From DASXUX01 sp036504595 (GTDB taxonomy: Bacteria > Planctomycetota > SZUA-567 > H5-PLA8): a stretch of DNA of 64,000 bases. The stretch is from NCBI GenBank assembly GCA_036504595.1, contig DASXUX010000081.1:372001-436000 (forward strand). Direction: 5' to 3'. Positions 25,031 to 34,125 of the stretch are shown one piece after another; the first letter of the stretch is position 1, and every line of letters starts with the position of its first letter. The translations under genes and the position numbers were made by a program. The notes under the pieces are model-generated. The model was not told the origin of the DNA. It worked only from the letters and a program-made list of their open reading frames with translations, and did not search any database.

Positions 25031-25885
25031 TCACTTCAACAGTTCGCGCATGACATGCTCGTCAACGTAGATCGGCGGCGTGGATGGCTGCCGGCGAGAT
25101 CCGGTGAGCGCCGCATTGCTCATGAAGAACGTCGTCTGCGACCCGCGCAGCGGAAAATCGATCCGCCACTGCCGTACCCACGCGAACTGCTCCTCCAACA
25201 AAGATCGAGTACGCTGCGCCTCCTGGCCGGTCTGCGGGCACGTCAACGAGCACACGCCGCCGGGAGAAAGCTTGGCCGCCACACAGGCCAGCGCATCGGC
25301 GTTCGGTGCACCTTCGTCTGTGTTCAAACCGTACAGAATGACATCGAATGTCGTCCGGGATCTCGATAGCCATGGAATCGGATCGCTGATCAGCAGCTTC
25401 AGCTTCGGGTTGCAGAGAGATCCTTCGCTGAGCTTCACCCACTCCGTCCGCTGCGAACACAGCCGGATGATTTCCGGGTCTCGCTCAACGATCGTCACAT
25501 GTTCCGCGTCTTCAAAACGCACCACTTCACGAGCCGCCAGTCCGTCTCCACCACCCAGGATCACCGTGCGCTGAACCTGCCACGCCAGCATGAGTGGAAT
25601 CGTCGCCACGCACTCATAGTACAAAAGCTCTTCGCTGGAATGCACTTGCGGGACGCCATTGAGCAACAGGACGATCCCACTGCGATCCTTGACGAGTTCA
25701 ATCGTCTGGTGAGGGCTATCGATGCTCTCCAGTATCGCACTCATACGATCACTGATGCTGCTCTTCGTCAGTAGCGCGTGCATTCCATCCCCCTGTTTGC
25801 CGTTGCCCAAGTCAGCACTGCAGAAACGGCAGCCGGACGGTGATAACATCGGCTCTTCGCTCAAATTCACCTTTGCCCACTCCAC
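25031..25885 (-). CDS. Spermidine-synthase-like SAM-fold protein
   Basis: 284 residues. The central Rossmann part resembles SpeE: GVPQVHSSEELLYYECVATIPLML (about 78-101), VILGGGDGLAAREVVRFEDAEHVTIVERDPEII (about 108-140). The catalytic Asp of aminopropyltransferases (usually YDVIISDSSDP) is missing; here it reads FDVILYGLNTDEGA. So a different transferase or a non-catalytic role should be considered. The N-terminus has CRFCSADLGNGK. GTG 25883-25885 is the longest start; ATG 25781-25783 has a better ribosome site (GGGGG) and would remove the Cys pair. Isolated gene. Confidence 0.7.
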   Translation of the reverse strand: MEWAKVNLSEEPMLSPSGCRFCSADLGNGKQGDGMHALLTKSSISDRMSAILESIDSPHQTIELVKDRSGIVLLLNGVPQVHSSEELLYYECVATIPLMLAWQVQRTVILGGGDGLAAREVVRFEDAEHVTIVERDPEIIRLCSQRTEWVKLSEGSLCNPKLKLLISDPIPWLSRSRTTFDVILYGLNTDEGAPNADALACVAAKLSPGGVCSLTCPQTGQEAQRTRSLLEEQFAWVRQWRIDFPLRGSQTTFFMSNAALTGSRRQPSTPPIYVDEHVMRELLK

Positions 25886-26092
25886 GTGAGATAACGTGCG
25901 CGATGAAATATCCGCAAACCGATTGCCGCATTTGCATCTAGCGGCACATGGAGTCTAGTGAGCAGGATTTGCACACCGATTGAGCAGCCAAGCATCACTG
26001 GCAATATTTTTGAGTACGCGTTGCCCTGCCGTCAACGACGGCGCTTTCGTTATGAATAGCGGCGCCATGATCGATGACCGTCGCGCGTCACA

Positions 26093-28441
26093 TCACTTTC
26101 TCGCCGCCAGATATCCCCACACATACGTGTTCGGCCCGAGCGTTTGCATGATGGTGAATTCGCACTGCTCCGGAACCCAGAAGACATCCCAGTATGCTTC
26201 CGTCGTCGGCCATTGCGCGACCGGCGGATGGATCGTCTGCGGAATCGCTTTCAGCAGCCAGTGGTTCTTCACCTTCTCCACGTCCGACGGGCCGAACACG
26301 GTGATCCCCGGCGGCGTCGGCTGCCGTGAAATCCTCGCGTCCACCACCAGCGGATTCTGCGCGTAAACTGGACCGATCCCAACCGTGTAGCACATGTTCA
26401 TCGGGTTGGCGCCACCGGCAAGCTGACACGCCAGCACCGACCCTTTCAAATACTTCGCCTGTCCGGTGAGCGCGTGAGCCCTCAGCATCGTGACCGCGTT
26501 CGGCACGCCCAGCATTCCCCACCCCACCGGCGCCCACGGGTTCGGCTTGGTCCAGTGGAACGCCGTTTTCTCGCCCTGAACCACCGTAGCATCCGCCTCG
26601 CGCAACAGAGCCTCGCGCGCGTTCTTCTGCAGGCTCGCGTCCGCACCTTGCTTGATCCGCACATAGACGAACGCCGCGTCACGCTGATCGTGGCTCTGCC
26701 AGATCGCCAATTCCGCCTTCGCATCCTTTAGCATGCAGGTCTCGGCAAACAACTCCTGCCACTTCGACTCCCCGGTGAGTCTCAACAGTTCCGCCGACGC
26801 CAGATTCCGCGCGTCCCGCACCGCGTGCGGAAGCTTCTCATTCTTGGTCTTCGCATACTCGGCCTCGCCCCACGCCATCGCCTTCAGGGCGCTATCGCGG
26901 TACGTCTTCGCCAGCTCCGGCTTGAGTGTGTTAAGCACGCCGGCCGCACGCGCCGCCACGCTCGCATAAACGAAGCTGCTCCACGGGTCCGGCGCGTACG
27001 ACATGACGGTCTGCGATTCCTGCCAGCTTGCTTCGCCAAAGCGCGGATGGTCGGATTGCTCGATGCCCCCGCGGATCGCCCCATCCGGCATCTGCAGCCG
27101 GCGGTAGAAGTCAAGATTCCAGAGCGCTTCGTTGACGATGTCCGGCAGCCCGTTGCCCGTTTCAGGAATGTTGAGTGCGGCGCTTGCGACGAACTCCGGA
27201 AATAACTCGGCCAGTTCCAGCATCAGCCGCGTCGCATCCAGATGCTGAACGCGCCGGTCCCAATCGCCCGCGTCGAAGTATCCGCCCCACGCGTTCGGCA
27301 CAATCTGGTCCGTCTTGCCGTTCACCAGATTTCCGAAGTTTCCCTTGTCCGTCCCGTTCGCATTCAACCCGTTGCCGCTGCCCATCAGCGAACAGGTCGA
27401 GGCATACACTTTCACGCCGTCGTCCGGATGAAAGCAGCGCGGCCGCTTGAACGTCGTGTACGGCGGCCCAAGCGAAATCCCGCTGCGCTGGTGATAAAAG
27501 GCCTTCGCCGCGATCAGAAAATCCTTGCGCCAGCTTTCGGCGGAGATCTCGAATGGATACGAGCAGCCCACGCCATCGACGTTCACGCGATACGTGCCCG
27601 GCTTGTCCAGCGCGCTGAAATCCAGCGCAAACACGTCCACCAGATTGTAGTTTCGCTTGTACGGATCTTCCGTCTTATCTTCGCCAGCCTTCGACAGCAC
27701 ACTCTTACCGTCGAAAACAGACTGTCCTGTTTTGTCGTCCAGCACATGAAACGACATGCCGGCTTCGTAGCGCTGCGGCCCGCCGCTACCCAGCCAGCAC
27801 GACAAAAACGCTACCTTCGCCGGATCGTCCGGCCGGAAGCCCAAAAATGAAACGTGAAGGGCCTCACTGCGCAGCTTCGCCGGATCGTATGTGAACGCGC
27901 ACTCCGGAAATTTCTGATCCTTGAAGCTGAGTGTGTACTCCTTGCCTGCCGTCAGTCCCTTCGGCAACTTAAGATAAATCGTGTGCTCTGTTGGCGCCTG
28001 GAACGCCCACACGTCCGTCCGCGCAGAATCCGTCGGCCGCGTCTTGCGAAACACCGCCGTAGGCGCCGTCGCGTCTTTGTACGCCGCATCGCCCGCAGAT
28101 TTCAGCGCGTAGGCGCCCGGCTGATCGGCCCACTTCGTATCGAGCGCGTCGCCGACGACTTTGTCAAAGGTCTGCAAAAGCGCGCGGTCCTTCCCGACCA
28201 AGCCGCCGATTGCCTTCCCACCGCGCTTGACCCACGCGTCCCGTCCATTTTTGTCGTCGATGCTGTCGCCGGTTTGTTTTATGTACGGCTCCTGATGTCC
28301 CAGTTCCACGCGTCCGGCCTTGATCGTGATCCCAATCACGTCCGGAGCCACCATGCCCACGTGCTGTATCGCTGGACCATCGTCGGCGGCAAGAACGACC
28401 AGTGACAGCAATCCCCAACTCAACGCGATCAAACGCCGCAT
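26093..28441 (-). CDS. Secreted GH9-like glycoside hydrolase (cellulase family)
   Basis: 782 residues. Signal peptide MRRLIALSWGLLSLVVLA, then an N-terminal region (about 20-300) with a CelD-type Ig-like domain (LHVSFLGFRPDDPAKVAFLS ... PGTYRVNVDGVGCSYPFEIS). The (alpha/alpha)6 domain has GGYFDAGDWDRR near 385-396 (catalytic-base Asp pair), NGLPDIVNEALWNLDFYRRLQ and GGANPMNMCYTVG. Glu761 in EQCEFTIMQ fits the acid position of GH9. It should cut beta-1,4-glucans or related polymers outside the membrane. ATG 28439-28441 follows GGAGGTCG. Divergent from the small membrane protein gene. Confidence 0.85.
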   Translation of the reverse strand: MRRLIALSWGLLSLVVLAADDGPAIQHVGMVAPDVIGITIKAGRVELGHQEPYIKQTGDSIDDKNGRDAWVKRGGKAIGGLVGKDRALLQTFDKVVGDALDTKWADQPGAYALKSAGDAAYKDATAPTAVFRKTRPTDSARTDVWAFQAPTEHTIYLKLPKGLTAGKEYTLSFKDQKFPECAFTYDPAKLRSEALHVSFLGFRPDDPAKVAFLSCWLGSGGPQRYEAGMSFHVLDDKTGQSVFDGKSVLSKAGEDKTEDPYKRNYNLVDVFALDFSALDKPGTYRVNVDGVGCSYPFEISAESWRKDFLIAAKAFYHQRSGISLGPPYTTFKRPRCFHPDDGVKVYASTCSLMGSGNGLNANGTDKGNFGNLVNGKTDQIVPNAWGGYFDAGDWDRRVQHLDATRLMLELAELFPEFVASAALNIPETGNGLPDIVNEALWNLDFYRRLQMPDGAIRGGIEQSDHPRFGEASWQESQTVMSYAPDPWSSFVYASVAARAAGVLNTLKPELAKTYRDSALKAMAWGEAEYAKTKNEKLPHAVRDARNLASAELLRLTGESKWQELFAETCMLKDAKAELAIWQSHDQRDAAFVYVRIKQGADASLQKNAREALLREADATVVQGEKTAFHWTKPNPWAPVGWGMLGVPNAVTMLRAHALTGQAKYLKGSVLACQLAGGANPMNMCYTVGIGPVYAQNPLVVDARISRQPTPPGITVFGPSDVEKVKNHWLLKAIPQTIHPPVAQWPTTEAYWDVFWVPEQCEFTIMQTLGPNTYVWGYLAARK

Positions 28442-28480
28442 ACGACCTCCATTTTGTGAACGTCCTGCTTCCATATACCC

Positions 28481-28495
28481 CAACGAGTAACGTTG
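28481..28495. promoter_or_regulatory. Small hairpin CAACG-AGTAA-CGTTG in a divergent spacer
   Basis: Five-base arms in the 122-bp spacer between the GH9-like gene (minus) and the small membrane protein gene (plus). An operator is possible but unproved. Confidence 0.25.
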
Positions 28496-28563
28496 CGGCC
28501 AGATGCCAGGCGCCCTTCCCCTGCGTGCGCGATCCTGTTACTCTCAGGGGCAGGAGGACCGCC

Positions 28564-29082
28564 GTGATCGATCGCCCCGCACGCGACAAAGCCATTGAGG
28601 TGCTCAAGCTCTTTGAGCAGGGACAAATCACAAACCTTGAAAAGTTCGATCCGCAATGGCCGCACAGCGAAGACGCCGCCGTCGGAATGATCGGCGGCGC
28701 CATTTCCGGCGCATACTTGAAAGCCGAACTGGAGCCGATCGAAGACGACGATCGCCAGCTCATCGAGCGCATGATCGTCTTCCTGCGTTCCTCTCGCGAG
28801 TACACTGAACCGACGCCGCACGCCAGTCGTCGCCGCCGCATCCTGTACGCGGGCCTCGCCGCCGTCTGCGCGCTGATGGGGATTTACTTTTACCGAGTGC
28901 AAGTCGTATGGCCAGCCTTGCTACTGCCGATGGTGGTCGGCTACTGGCTCGTGCGCCGGGTTCAGGATTGGGAGTGGGACCAGCTCCGCCTCAGCGGCGA
29001 ATATGAAGAAGGCTATTGGCCCTTCCTGAACAGTAAAGATTACAGGGCGGAAAAAGAACGCCAAACCACGCCGCAAGAGTAG
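28564..29082 (+). CDS. Small membrane protein, unknown function
   Basis: 172 residues from GTG 28564-28566, chosen for AGGAGG six bases upstream. The N-terminal two thirds are cytoplasmic and mixed helical (RDKAIEVLKLFEQGQITNLEKFDPQWP, DDDRQLIERMIVFLRSS). Two membrane helices follow near 103-121 and 125-141, then a charged tail (EWDQLRLSGEYEEGYWPFLNSKDY). I recognise no family. Convergent with the DUF4832-like gene, whose stop is 2 bp away. Confidence 0.7.
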   Translation: MIDRPARDKAIEVLKLFEQGQITNLEKFDPQWPHSEDAAVGMIGGAISGAYLKAELEPIEDDDRQLIERMIVFLRSSREYTEPTPHASRRRRILYAGLAAVCALMGIYFYRVQVVWPALLLPMVVGYWLVRRVQDWEWDQLRLSGEYEEGYWPFLNSKDYRAEKERQTTPQE

Positions 29083-29084
29083 CG

Positions 29085-30509
29085 CTACTTTTCCACGCGC
29101 ACCTTGCTCAGCGTATACCAGCCGTCAGTGCCGCGGCCTTTGATGGCCAGCCGGATCGCCGGCTGCAGAGAATCGACGCCAACGACCGCCACAGCCAACG
29201 CGTATTCTCCGGCCGCCAAGTCAGCCGGCAACGCTATCGAGTCTGCCACGTCCACCACTTCGCCGTTGGGCAGTTCCCAATTTCCTTTGAAGAATTCCTC
29301 TGTGAATAGTTCCACCGATCCCGGCAGCCACTTGTTCACCGTCACCTTGCTGGCCACGATCTTCTCGACGCCGTTCGGTCCCGCAAACCGATACGCGACT
29401 CGGTACGGCTTGTAGCACGGCGCCGACCCGACGTTCTGCCATTTCATCGAAAATGCTGCGTCCTTGCCGGCCGTCACCGAGCCTGGATGTTTTAGCTCGC
29501 GCAAGACCAGCCTGTAACCCAACCGCCGCACGAAGCGCTCAACTTCGACTTTATTCTCGGCCCCTTCCGGCAGCGGCGCGGACTTGTTGTTCAAGTACGA
29601 TCCGTGCACGGCCAGCGCGTAGTTAAAGATGAACCGAACCGGCCATTTCTCCTCGACCCATTTGCGCATGTCCCAGCCACTTTCCCACGCCATCGGAGCC
29701 GTCTTCCACGTCTCCTGCACTCCGGCGTCTTTCATCCAGCCCGGGTAGCCTTTCTGCATGTGGTTCCAATTCTTTGAGAACCCGCCCAGATCGCCCAGGC
29801 AGTCGGCGCGCCAGCCGCACCCGTGCTGCGTCGCGTACGTCAGCATCTTGCCGCCGCCGATGAGCATCAGCAGTGGCGTCTTCTTGAATGCCGCCAGATA
29901 CGCATCCACGATCTTCTGCTGGTTCTCGATCTTCGGCATGCCGATCGTCGCAGAGCGGCTCATGTGCCACTCGCCCCACCAGCCGACCGAACCTAAATCA
30001 ACGTGGTCGATCTCCGGATGCCCGTCATAGCGTTCACCCAACCGCTTGATGAAATCCAGATGCCGCTCCAGCACCACTGCATCATCCAGATCTGGCACAG
30101 GAAAATCGCCGTCGTGCTGAGCGACGACAATCCGGCCGCCGACGTCCTTCAACCACGCCGGAAAATACGGATCACTCTTTGATGTCGAACAGCACATCAC
30201 GCGGAATGCGAGCTGTTGTTCGGCGTCGTGGCTGTCCTGCAGTTGCTTGTCCAGAAACGCAGTGTCGATCTTCCCCGGCCGCGGCTCGAACTTGCCCCAG
30301 CCCCAGCGCGCATAATGCACCGTCGATGGCAACCAGGCCGGCAGCGATTTGTCTCGCGCCTTCGTGACGTGAAAGGTCTCCCAGCCGATACCGGGGTTGG
30401 CGAGCAGTTCGTCCGTCTCCTCCGGCTTCACACTCACCATCTCCTCTGTAAGCGCTGGGAGATGCGCCGCCGTCAGAAGAACCAGCAAAAATAGCCAATG
30501 CGCGTGCAT
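29085..30509 (-). CDS. Secreted DUF4832-like TIM-barrel protein
   Basis: 474 residues. Signal peptide MHAHWLFLLVLLTAAHLPAL. The opening NPGIGWETF, then STVHYARWGWGKFEPRPGKID, is the usual start of DUF4832/DUF4874 glycosidase-like barrels (beta-galactosidase-like). GSVGWWGEWH carries a likely acid/base Glu. C-terminal beta-sandwich begins VTAGKDAAFSMKWQNVGSAPCY and ends ALAVAVVGVDSLQPAIRLAIKG. Start ATG 30507-30509 with GAGGGG upstream. Acts outside the membrane on an unknown glycan. Divergent from the tyrosine-pathway gene. Confidence 0.78.
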   Translation of the reverse strand: MHAHWLFLLVLLTAAHLPALTEEMVSVKPEETDELLANPGIGWETFHVTKARDKSLPAWLPSTVHYARWGWGKFEPRPGKIDTAFLDKQLQDSHDAEQQLAFRVMCCSTSKSDPYFPAWLKDVGGRIVVAQHDGDFPVPDLDDAVVLERHLDFIKRLGERYDGHPEIDHVDLGSVGWWGEWHMSRSATIGMPKIENQQKIVDAYLAAFKKTPLLMLIGGGKMLTYATQHGCGWRADCLGDLGGFSKNWNHMQKGYPGWMKDAGVQETWKTAPMAWESGWDMRKWVEEKWPVRFIFNYALAVHGSYLNNKSAPLPEGAENKVEVERFVRRLGYRLVLRELKHPGSVTAGKDAAFSMKWQNVGSAPCYKPYRVAYRFAGPNGVEKIVASKVTVNKWLPGSVELFTEEFFKGNWELPNGEVVDVADSIALPADLAAGEYALAVAVVGVDSLQPAIRLAIKGRGTDGWYTLSKVRVEK

Positions 30510-30566
30510 GCTCTGTCCCCTCACAGTAGTGGAGCGCCATATTATGCGGTTACACCGCGCAAGCGA

Positions 30567-30596
30567 TTGACAGCACAGCGTATTCTGCGTTAGATA
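30567..30596 (+). promoter_or_regulatory. Sigma-70-like promoter for tyrA
   Basis: TTGACA (30567-30572), 18-base spacer, TAGATA (30591-30596). The expected transcript start falls at or near 30603, the A of an ATG, and no ribosome site is seen, so the mRNA could be leaderless. Confidence 0.5.
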
Positions 30597-30602
30597 GTGC
30601 GA

Positions 30603-31748
30603 ATGCCGACACGTTCAATGCAGAGCAAGACGCCCCCAGATTTCAGCAGGTTTCGCGATGCGCTCGACGCCCTCGACACGCGCATCTTTAACCTGCTCTC
30701 CGACCGTCAGCGCATCGTCGCGCAGATCGGTGAACTCAAAAACGAACTCCGCATCCGCGTTTTCCACCCCGATCGCGAAGCCAGCATACTTGCTCGCCGC
30801 CGCGCCGAAGCGGAACGCTTGGGCCTCGCCCCCGATTTCGTTGAAGGCGTCGTGCGCGCCCTGCTCCGGCAGTCGCGAATGCTGCAATACCGCGTCCGCA
30901 GCAAGCCTTCTCGCGAAAAACCGGCAAAGGTGCTATTCGTCGGCGGACGCGGGCAGATGGGCACATTTCTCAAGCGCTGGTTCGAAGCGGCCGGGCACGA
31001 AGTCCGGATTCTCGACGTAAAAGACTGGCCCCGCGCGCGCCAACTCTGCGCAGGCATCGATCTGGCGATCCTCATGGTCCCCATCGAAAAGACCGAAGCC
31101 ATCGCGACGAAGATCGGGCCGTACTTGCCGCCAGCCTGCGTGCTTGCTGACATCACCAGCATGAAGGAAAAACCTGTCGCGGCCATGCTGCGCGCGCACA
31201 AAGGCCCCGTGCTCGGCCTGCACCCCATGTTTGGACCGAGCGCCTCGCTGGACCGCCAGGTTGTGGTGGCGGTGCCCGCGCGCGGCAAAGAGCAATCCAA
31301 GTGGATCGTCGATCAGTTTGAAGAATGGGGCGCCGCGATCGTGAATGCCACCGCTCGCGAACACGACGAGATCATGGCGTTCGTCCAGGCCCTGAACCAT
31401 TTTTCAACATTCGCGTTCGGCCAGTTCCTCTCGCGCAAAGGCCCGCGCTTCAGCAAAATCCAGCGCTACGAAAGTCCGATCTATCGCTTGGAAATGATCA
31501 TGATCGGCCGCCTCTTCGCGCAGAATCCTGGCCTGTATGCTGAAATCATCCTCGCCGATCCGCGCCGCCGCCGCTTGCTTCAGGATTTCGTCACGTCCGT
31601 CAGCCGCAACATGGACATGCTCCGCAAAGGCGACAAGAAAGCGCTGGCCCGCGAATTCCGCCGCACGGCCAGGTATTTCCGCGATTTCAGCGCCACGGCC
31701 ATGCGCGAAAGCAGTTACTTAATCGAAAAAATGACCGAACACTTTTAG
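30603..31748 (+). CDS. tyrA: Fused chorismate mutase / prephenate dehydrogenase
   Basis: About 381 residues, the length and order of the E. coli T-protein. An AroQ-type mutase domain (about 12-95: LDALDTRIFNLLSDRQRIVAQIGELK, HPDREASILARRRAEAE) precedes the dehydrogenase with NAD motif VGGRGQMG near 113-120 and LGLHPMFGPSASLDRQVVV. It makes 4-hydroxyphenylpyruvate from chorismate for tyrosine. Start options are GTG 30597, ATG 30603 and ATG 30618; 30603 fits the promoter. It stands alone among glycan genes. T-protein fusions are best known in gammaproteobacteria, so gene transfer is a possibility. Confidence 0.92.
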   Translation: MPTRSMQSKTPPDFSRFRDALDALDTRIFNLLSDRQRIVAQIGELKNELRIRVFHPDREASILARRRAEAERLGLAPDFVEGVVRALLRQSRMLQYRVRSKPSREKPAKVLFVGGRGQMGTFLKRWFEAAGHEVRILDVKDWPRARQLCAGIDLAILMVPIEKTEAIATKIGPYLPPACVLADITSMKEKPVAAMLRAHKGPVLGLHPMFGPSASLDRQVVVAVPARGKEQSKWIVDQFEEWGAAIVNATAREHDEIMAFVQALNHFSTFAFGQFLSRKGPRFSKIQRYESPIYRLEMIMIGRLFAQNPGLYAEIILADPRRRRLLQDFVTSVSRNMDMLRKGDKKALAREFRRTARYFRDFSATAMRESSYLIEKMTEHF

Positions 31749-31758
31749 CAAGCGGCTT

Positions 31759-34107
31759 CTATTTCAGCTTGATCCAGCGTACATCCTTAAAGGAGTAGCG
31801 GACCGCATCGGCTTGAGTGTTGCAGCCGATTTTGAACGCCTTGATTTCGCCCACATCCAGTTTGCCGTTGGGATCGGGTTTCGACCAGCCCGTGCCGAAG
31901 TGCGCATCGGCAATCGTCGCGATCACCTCCAGGCCCTTCCCGTCCGGCTGCGGCGTGGGCGAAACATCGACAACGTACCCGCTTCCGTTTTCTTCTTCGA
32001 AGATCACGCGGAAGGTCGCCTTTCCTTCCAGCGCCGTCAGCGTGAATTGCAGCGCGCTGATCCCGTCGCGCGGCCGCTCTTCATCGCGAAGCTGAAACAC
32101 TGGATAGATCCATCGATCCCCACCGCCCAGTTTGGCATCAACAAGCATCCCACCGGAATCGCTTGAGAGCTTCAGTTGGCTGCCCTGCGTAATCGATGGC
32201 TGCCAACGCTCGGGCTTGATGGCCTCCAGCAATGCCGCTGCGCCAACCTCTTTCAGTTTTGCGGGGGTCGGCATCAGCCGCAGCGAGAGCACTGAATCTC
32301 CTGCCGCGCTAAAATTGCCGCTGATCTTCAGTGTCTCCACCAGCGCGCTCGACCCCGCGCGGCAATCGACACTCAGCGCAAGCTCTTTGCGCTCGCCGGC
32401 CGCGATCTCGACCGCATCCGGAACGTGCGCGACCCATCCTTCCGGCGCGGTGACTTTCAACGCGCCCTTGGCGCTCTCCGTTCCGAAGTTGTAGGCGAAT
32501 ACAGGAATGGATTCCGCTTTCTCTGAAGAAATTCGGTATGCGGAGCGGCTCAACGCAACGTCCTTCTTCGGCCAGAGCGCCTGCAACACGATGGGTGACG
32601 GTTTCTCAGTCTTCAGTGGCGGAGTCTGCGGCGGCTTCTGTAGGTTGGCCGCATCAAAAGTGCCCTTAGGAAATACCGCGAATAACGGCGCGCGCGTGAG
32701 AGCGAGGTCGAGACCTGCTACCGACTTCTCGCGCCCCAAATGATCATAAATCGCCAGCTTCGGCGGAATTTTGATCGGCGCCAAGAATGGGAGCTTTGCC
32801 TCTCCACTACTCGCCCAAGCGACGACGACGTCGCTTTCTTTTCCATCCGGAAACGCGCGGAAAACAAAGGCCCGCACATTCGGTTCTGCCGTGAATTTCC
32901 CTAGTGCTCTCGCGCCGGCGAGCAGCCTCCCGCAGGCCGCAATCGACAAGAACGCCGGTCGCGGCGTCAGATCCTTGTGAATCACGCCGAACTGAGTTTT
33001 CTGCTCCACATAGTGCCCGAGAATGAAATAGAACACCTGAGCGGACCCTTCAAACAGCGACGATGCATAGATCGTGGCCACGCGTTCCGCCTGCACGCGA
33101 AGATCGGTGTCACTGGGTTCCTTCAGCTTCTCGTCGCCCGACCATTTCACCGGCACGTTGCACTCGCTCACCCACATCGGCTTGCCGGCGGACACGCGCC
33201 GAAATGCCGCATAGATGCCTGGGTAGGAATCCGTGCCCGCATAATGATGCAGGTTGAAGGTATCGAAGTACGGCCACGCTTGATTCTCGTCCAGATCAGC
33301 GAGGATCGCGTTGTTGTGCATGGCAAAGACGTTCATGCAGGCAATGACGTCGGGATTGCCGGCCTTCAAGCCTAGATAGGATGCCTTCTGCAACGCCGCC
33401 ATTTCCGCGCCCGTGTGGCCGCCGAACATATCGATATCCGCTTCGTTCCAGGGCTCAAACGCCAGCACTTTCCCCTTCCATCGGCTGGCCATCTCGCGTT
33501 CGAAGTTGTAGGCGTCGCGCAAATCGACCGGAAAACGCTTTCCATCTTTGTTCGCCCACGCCGGCGAATTGTGATGGACTTGCAGCAGTTTCAGTCGTGC
33601 CTCGGCCTGCCGGTTCGCCGAGTCGTCATACTTGCTCTCCTTGACCAGTTCTCCTTTGCTCTTCTCCATTTCTTGCCACGCCAGTCGGTCCCGTACCCAG
33701 TTGAACCCTGCCAGCGCGCAGATGCTCGCGACCTTCGGCCGCTCCGTTTCGTTGTAGAACCAGGCCATCGCAACATCGCTGCTGATGGGTGAAGTCTCCG
33801 GCGTGGGAACCGCCAGCGGCGCAATCACACCCACGGTCACCCGCGGCTTGTCACCAACGAGCACTTCATAGTATCCCACCGAGAGCTTGCCTAATGCCGC
33901 TCGCCCATTCTCTATTGTCCCCTCACACGCTACTTTTCCGTCATAGTCAACGGTCTTCCACGCACCGTCACCCGCCACCGGCACGCTGACCTCTTCGCCA
34001 GCCACAAAGATGTTTCCCGGATGATCAGGCAGAGGCCTTGGTATCGGCCGGTCCATTCCGGCGAAAACAGCGGCGGACGTGATCAGCAAACCCAGAATCA
34101 GTCGCAT
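31759..34107 (-). CDS. Secreted clan GH-A-like glycosidase, multidomain
   Basis: 782 residues. Signal peptide MRLILGLLITSAAVFA; an N-terminal beta domain (about 30-100); a TIM barrel (about 105-420) with acid/base Glu222 in FEPWNEAD and nucleophile Glu315 in MWVSECNVP, the GH-A layout seen in GH39/GH5-like enzymes. C-terminal domains are beta-rich (KVTAPEGWVAHVPDAVEIAAGERKELALSV resembles NEW1/alpha-galactosidase-associated modules), ending in a ConA- or CBM-like domain. The GGAGG lies 11 bases before ATG 34105-34107, and 5 before a GTG at 34111-34113. The stop of the upstream gene is 18 bp away, so the two are probably co-translated. Confidence 0.8.
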   Translation of the reverse strand: MRLILGLLITSAAVFAGMDRPIPRPLPDHPGNIFVAGEEVSVPVAGDGAWKTVDYDGKVACEGTIENGRAALGKLSVGYYEVLVGDKPRVTVGVIAPLAVPTPETSPISSDVAMAWFYNETERPKVASICALAGFNWVRDRLAWQEMEKSKGELVKESKYDDSANRQAEARLKLLQVHHNSPAWANKDGKRFPVDLRDAYNFEREMASRWKGKVLAFEPWNEADIDMFGGHTGAEMAALQKASYLGLKAGNPDVIACMNVFAMHNNAILADLDENQAWPYFDTFNLHHYAGTDSYPGIYAAFRRVSAGKPMWVSECNVPVKWSGDEKLKEPSDTDLRVQAERVATIYASSLFEGSAQVFYFILGHYVEQKTQFGVIHKDLTPRPAFLSIAACGRLLAGARALGKFTAEPNVRAFVFRAFPDGKESDVVVAWASSGEAKLPFLAPIKIPPKLAIYDHLGREKSVAGLDLALTRAPLFAVFPKGTFDAANLQKPPQTPPLKTEKPSPIVLQALWPKKDVALSRSAYRISSEKAESIPVFAYNFGTESAKGALKVTAPEGWVAHVPDAVEIAAGERKELALSVDCRAGSSALVETLKISGNFSAAGDSVLSLRLMPTPAKLKEVGAAALLEAIKPERWQPSITQGSQLKLSSDSGGMLVDAKLGGGDRWIYPVFQLRDEERPRDGISALQFTLTALEGKATFRVIFEEENGSGYVVDVSPTPQPDGKGLEVIATIADAHFGTGWSKPDPNGKLDVGEIKAFKIGCNTQADAVRYSFKDVRWIKLK

Positions 34108-34125
34108 TTGCACTCGATCCTCCGT

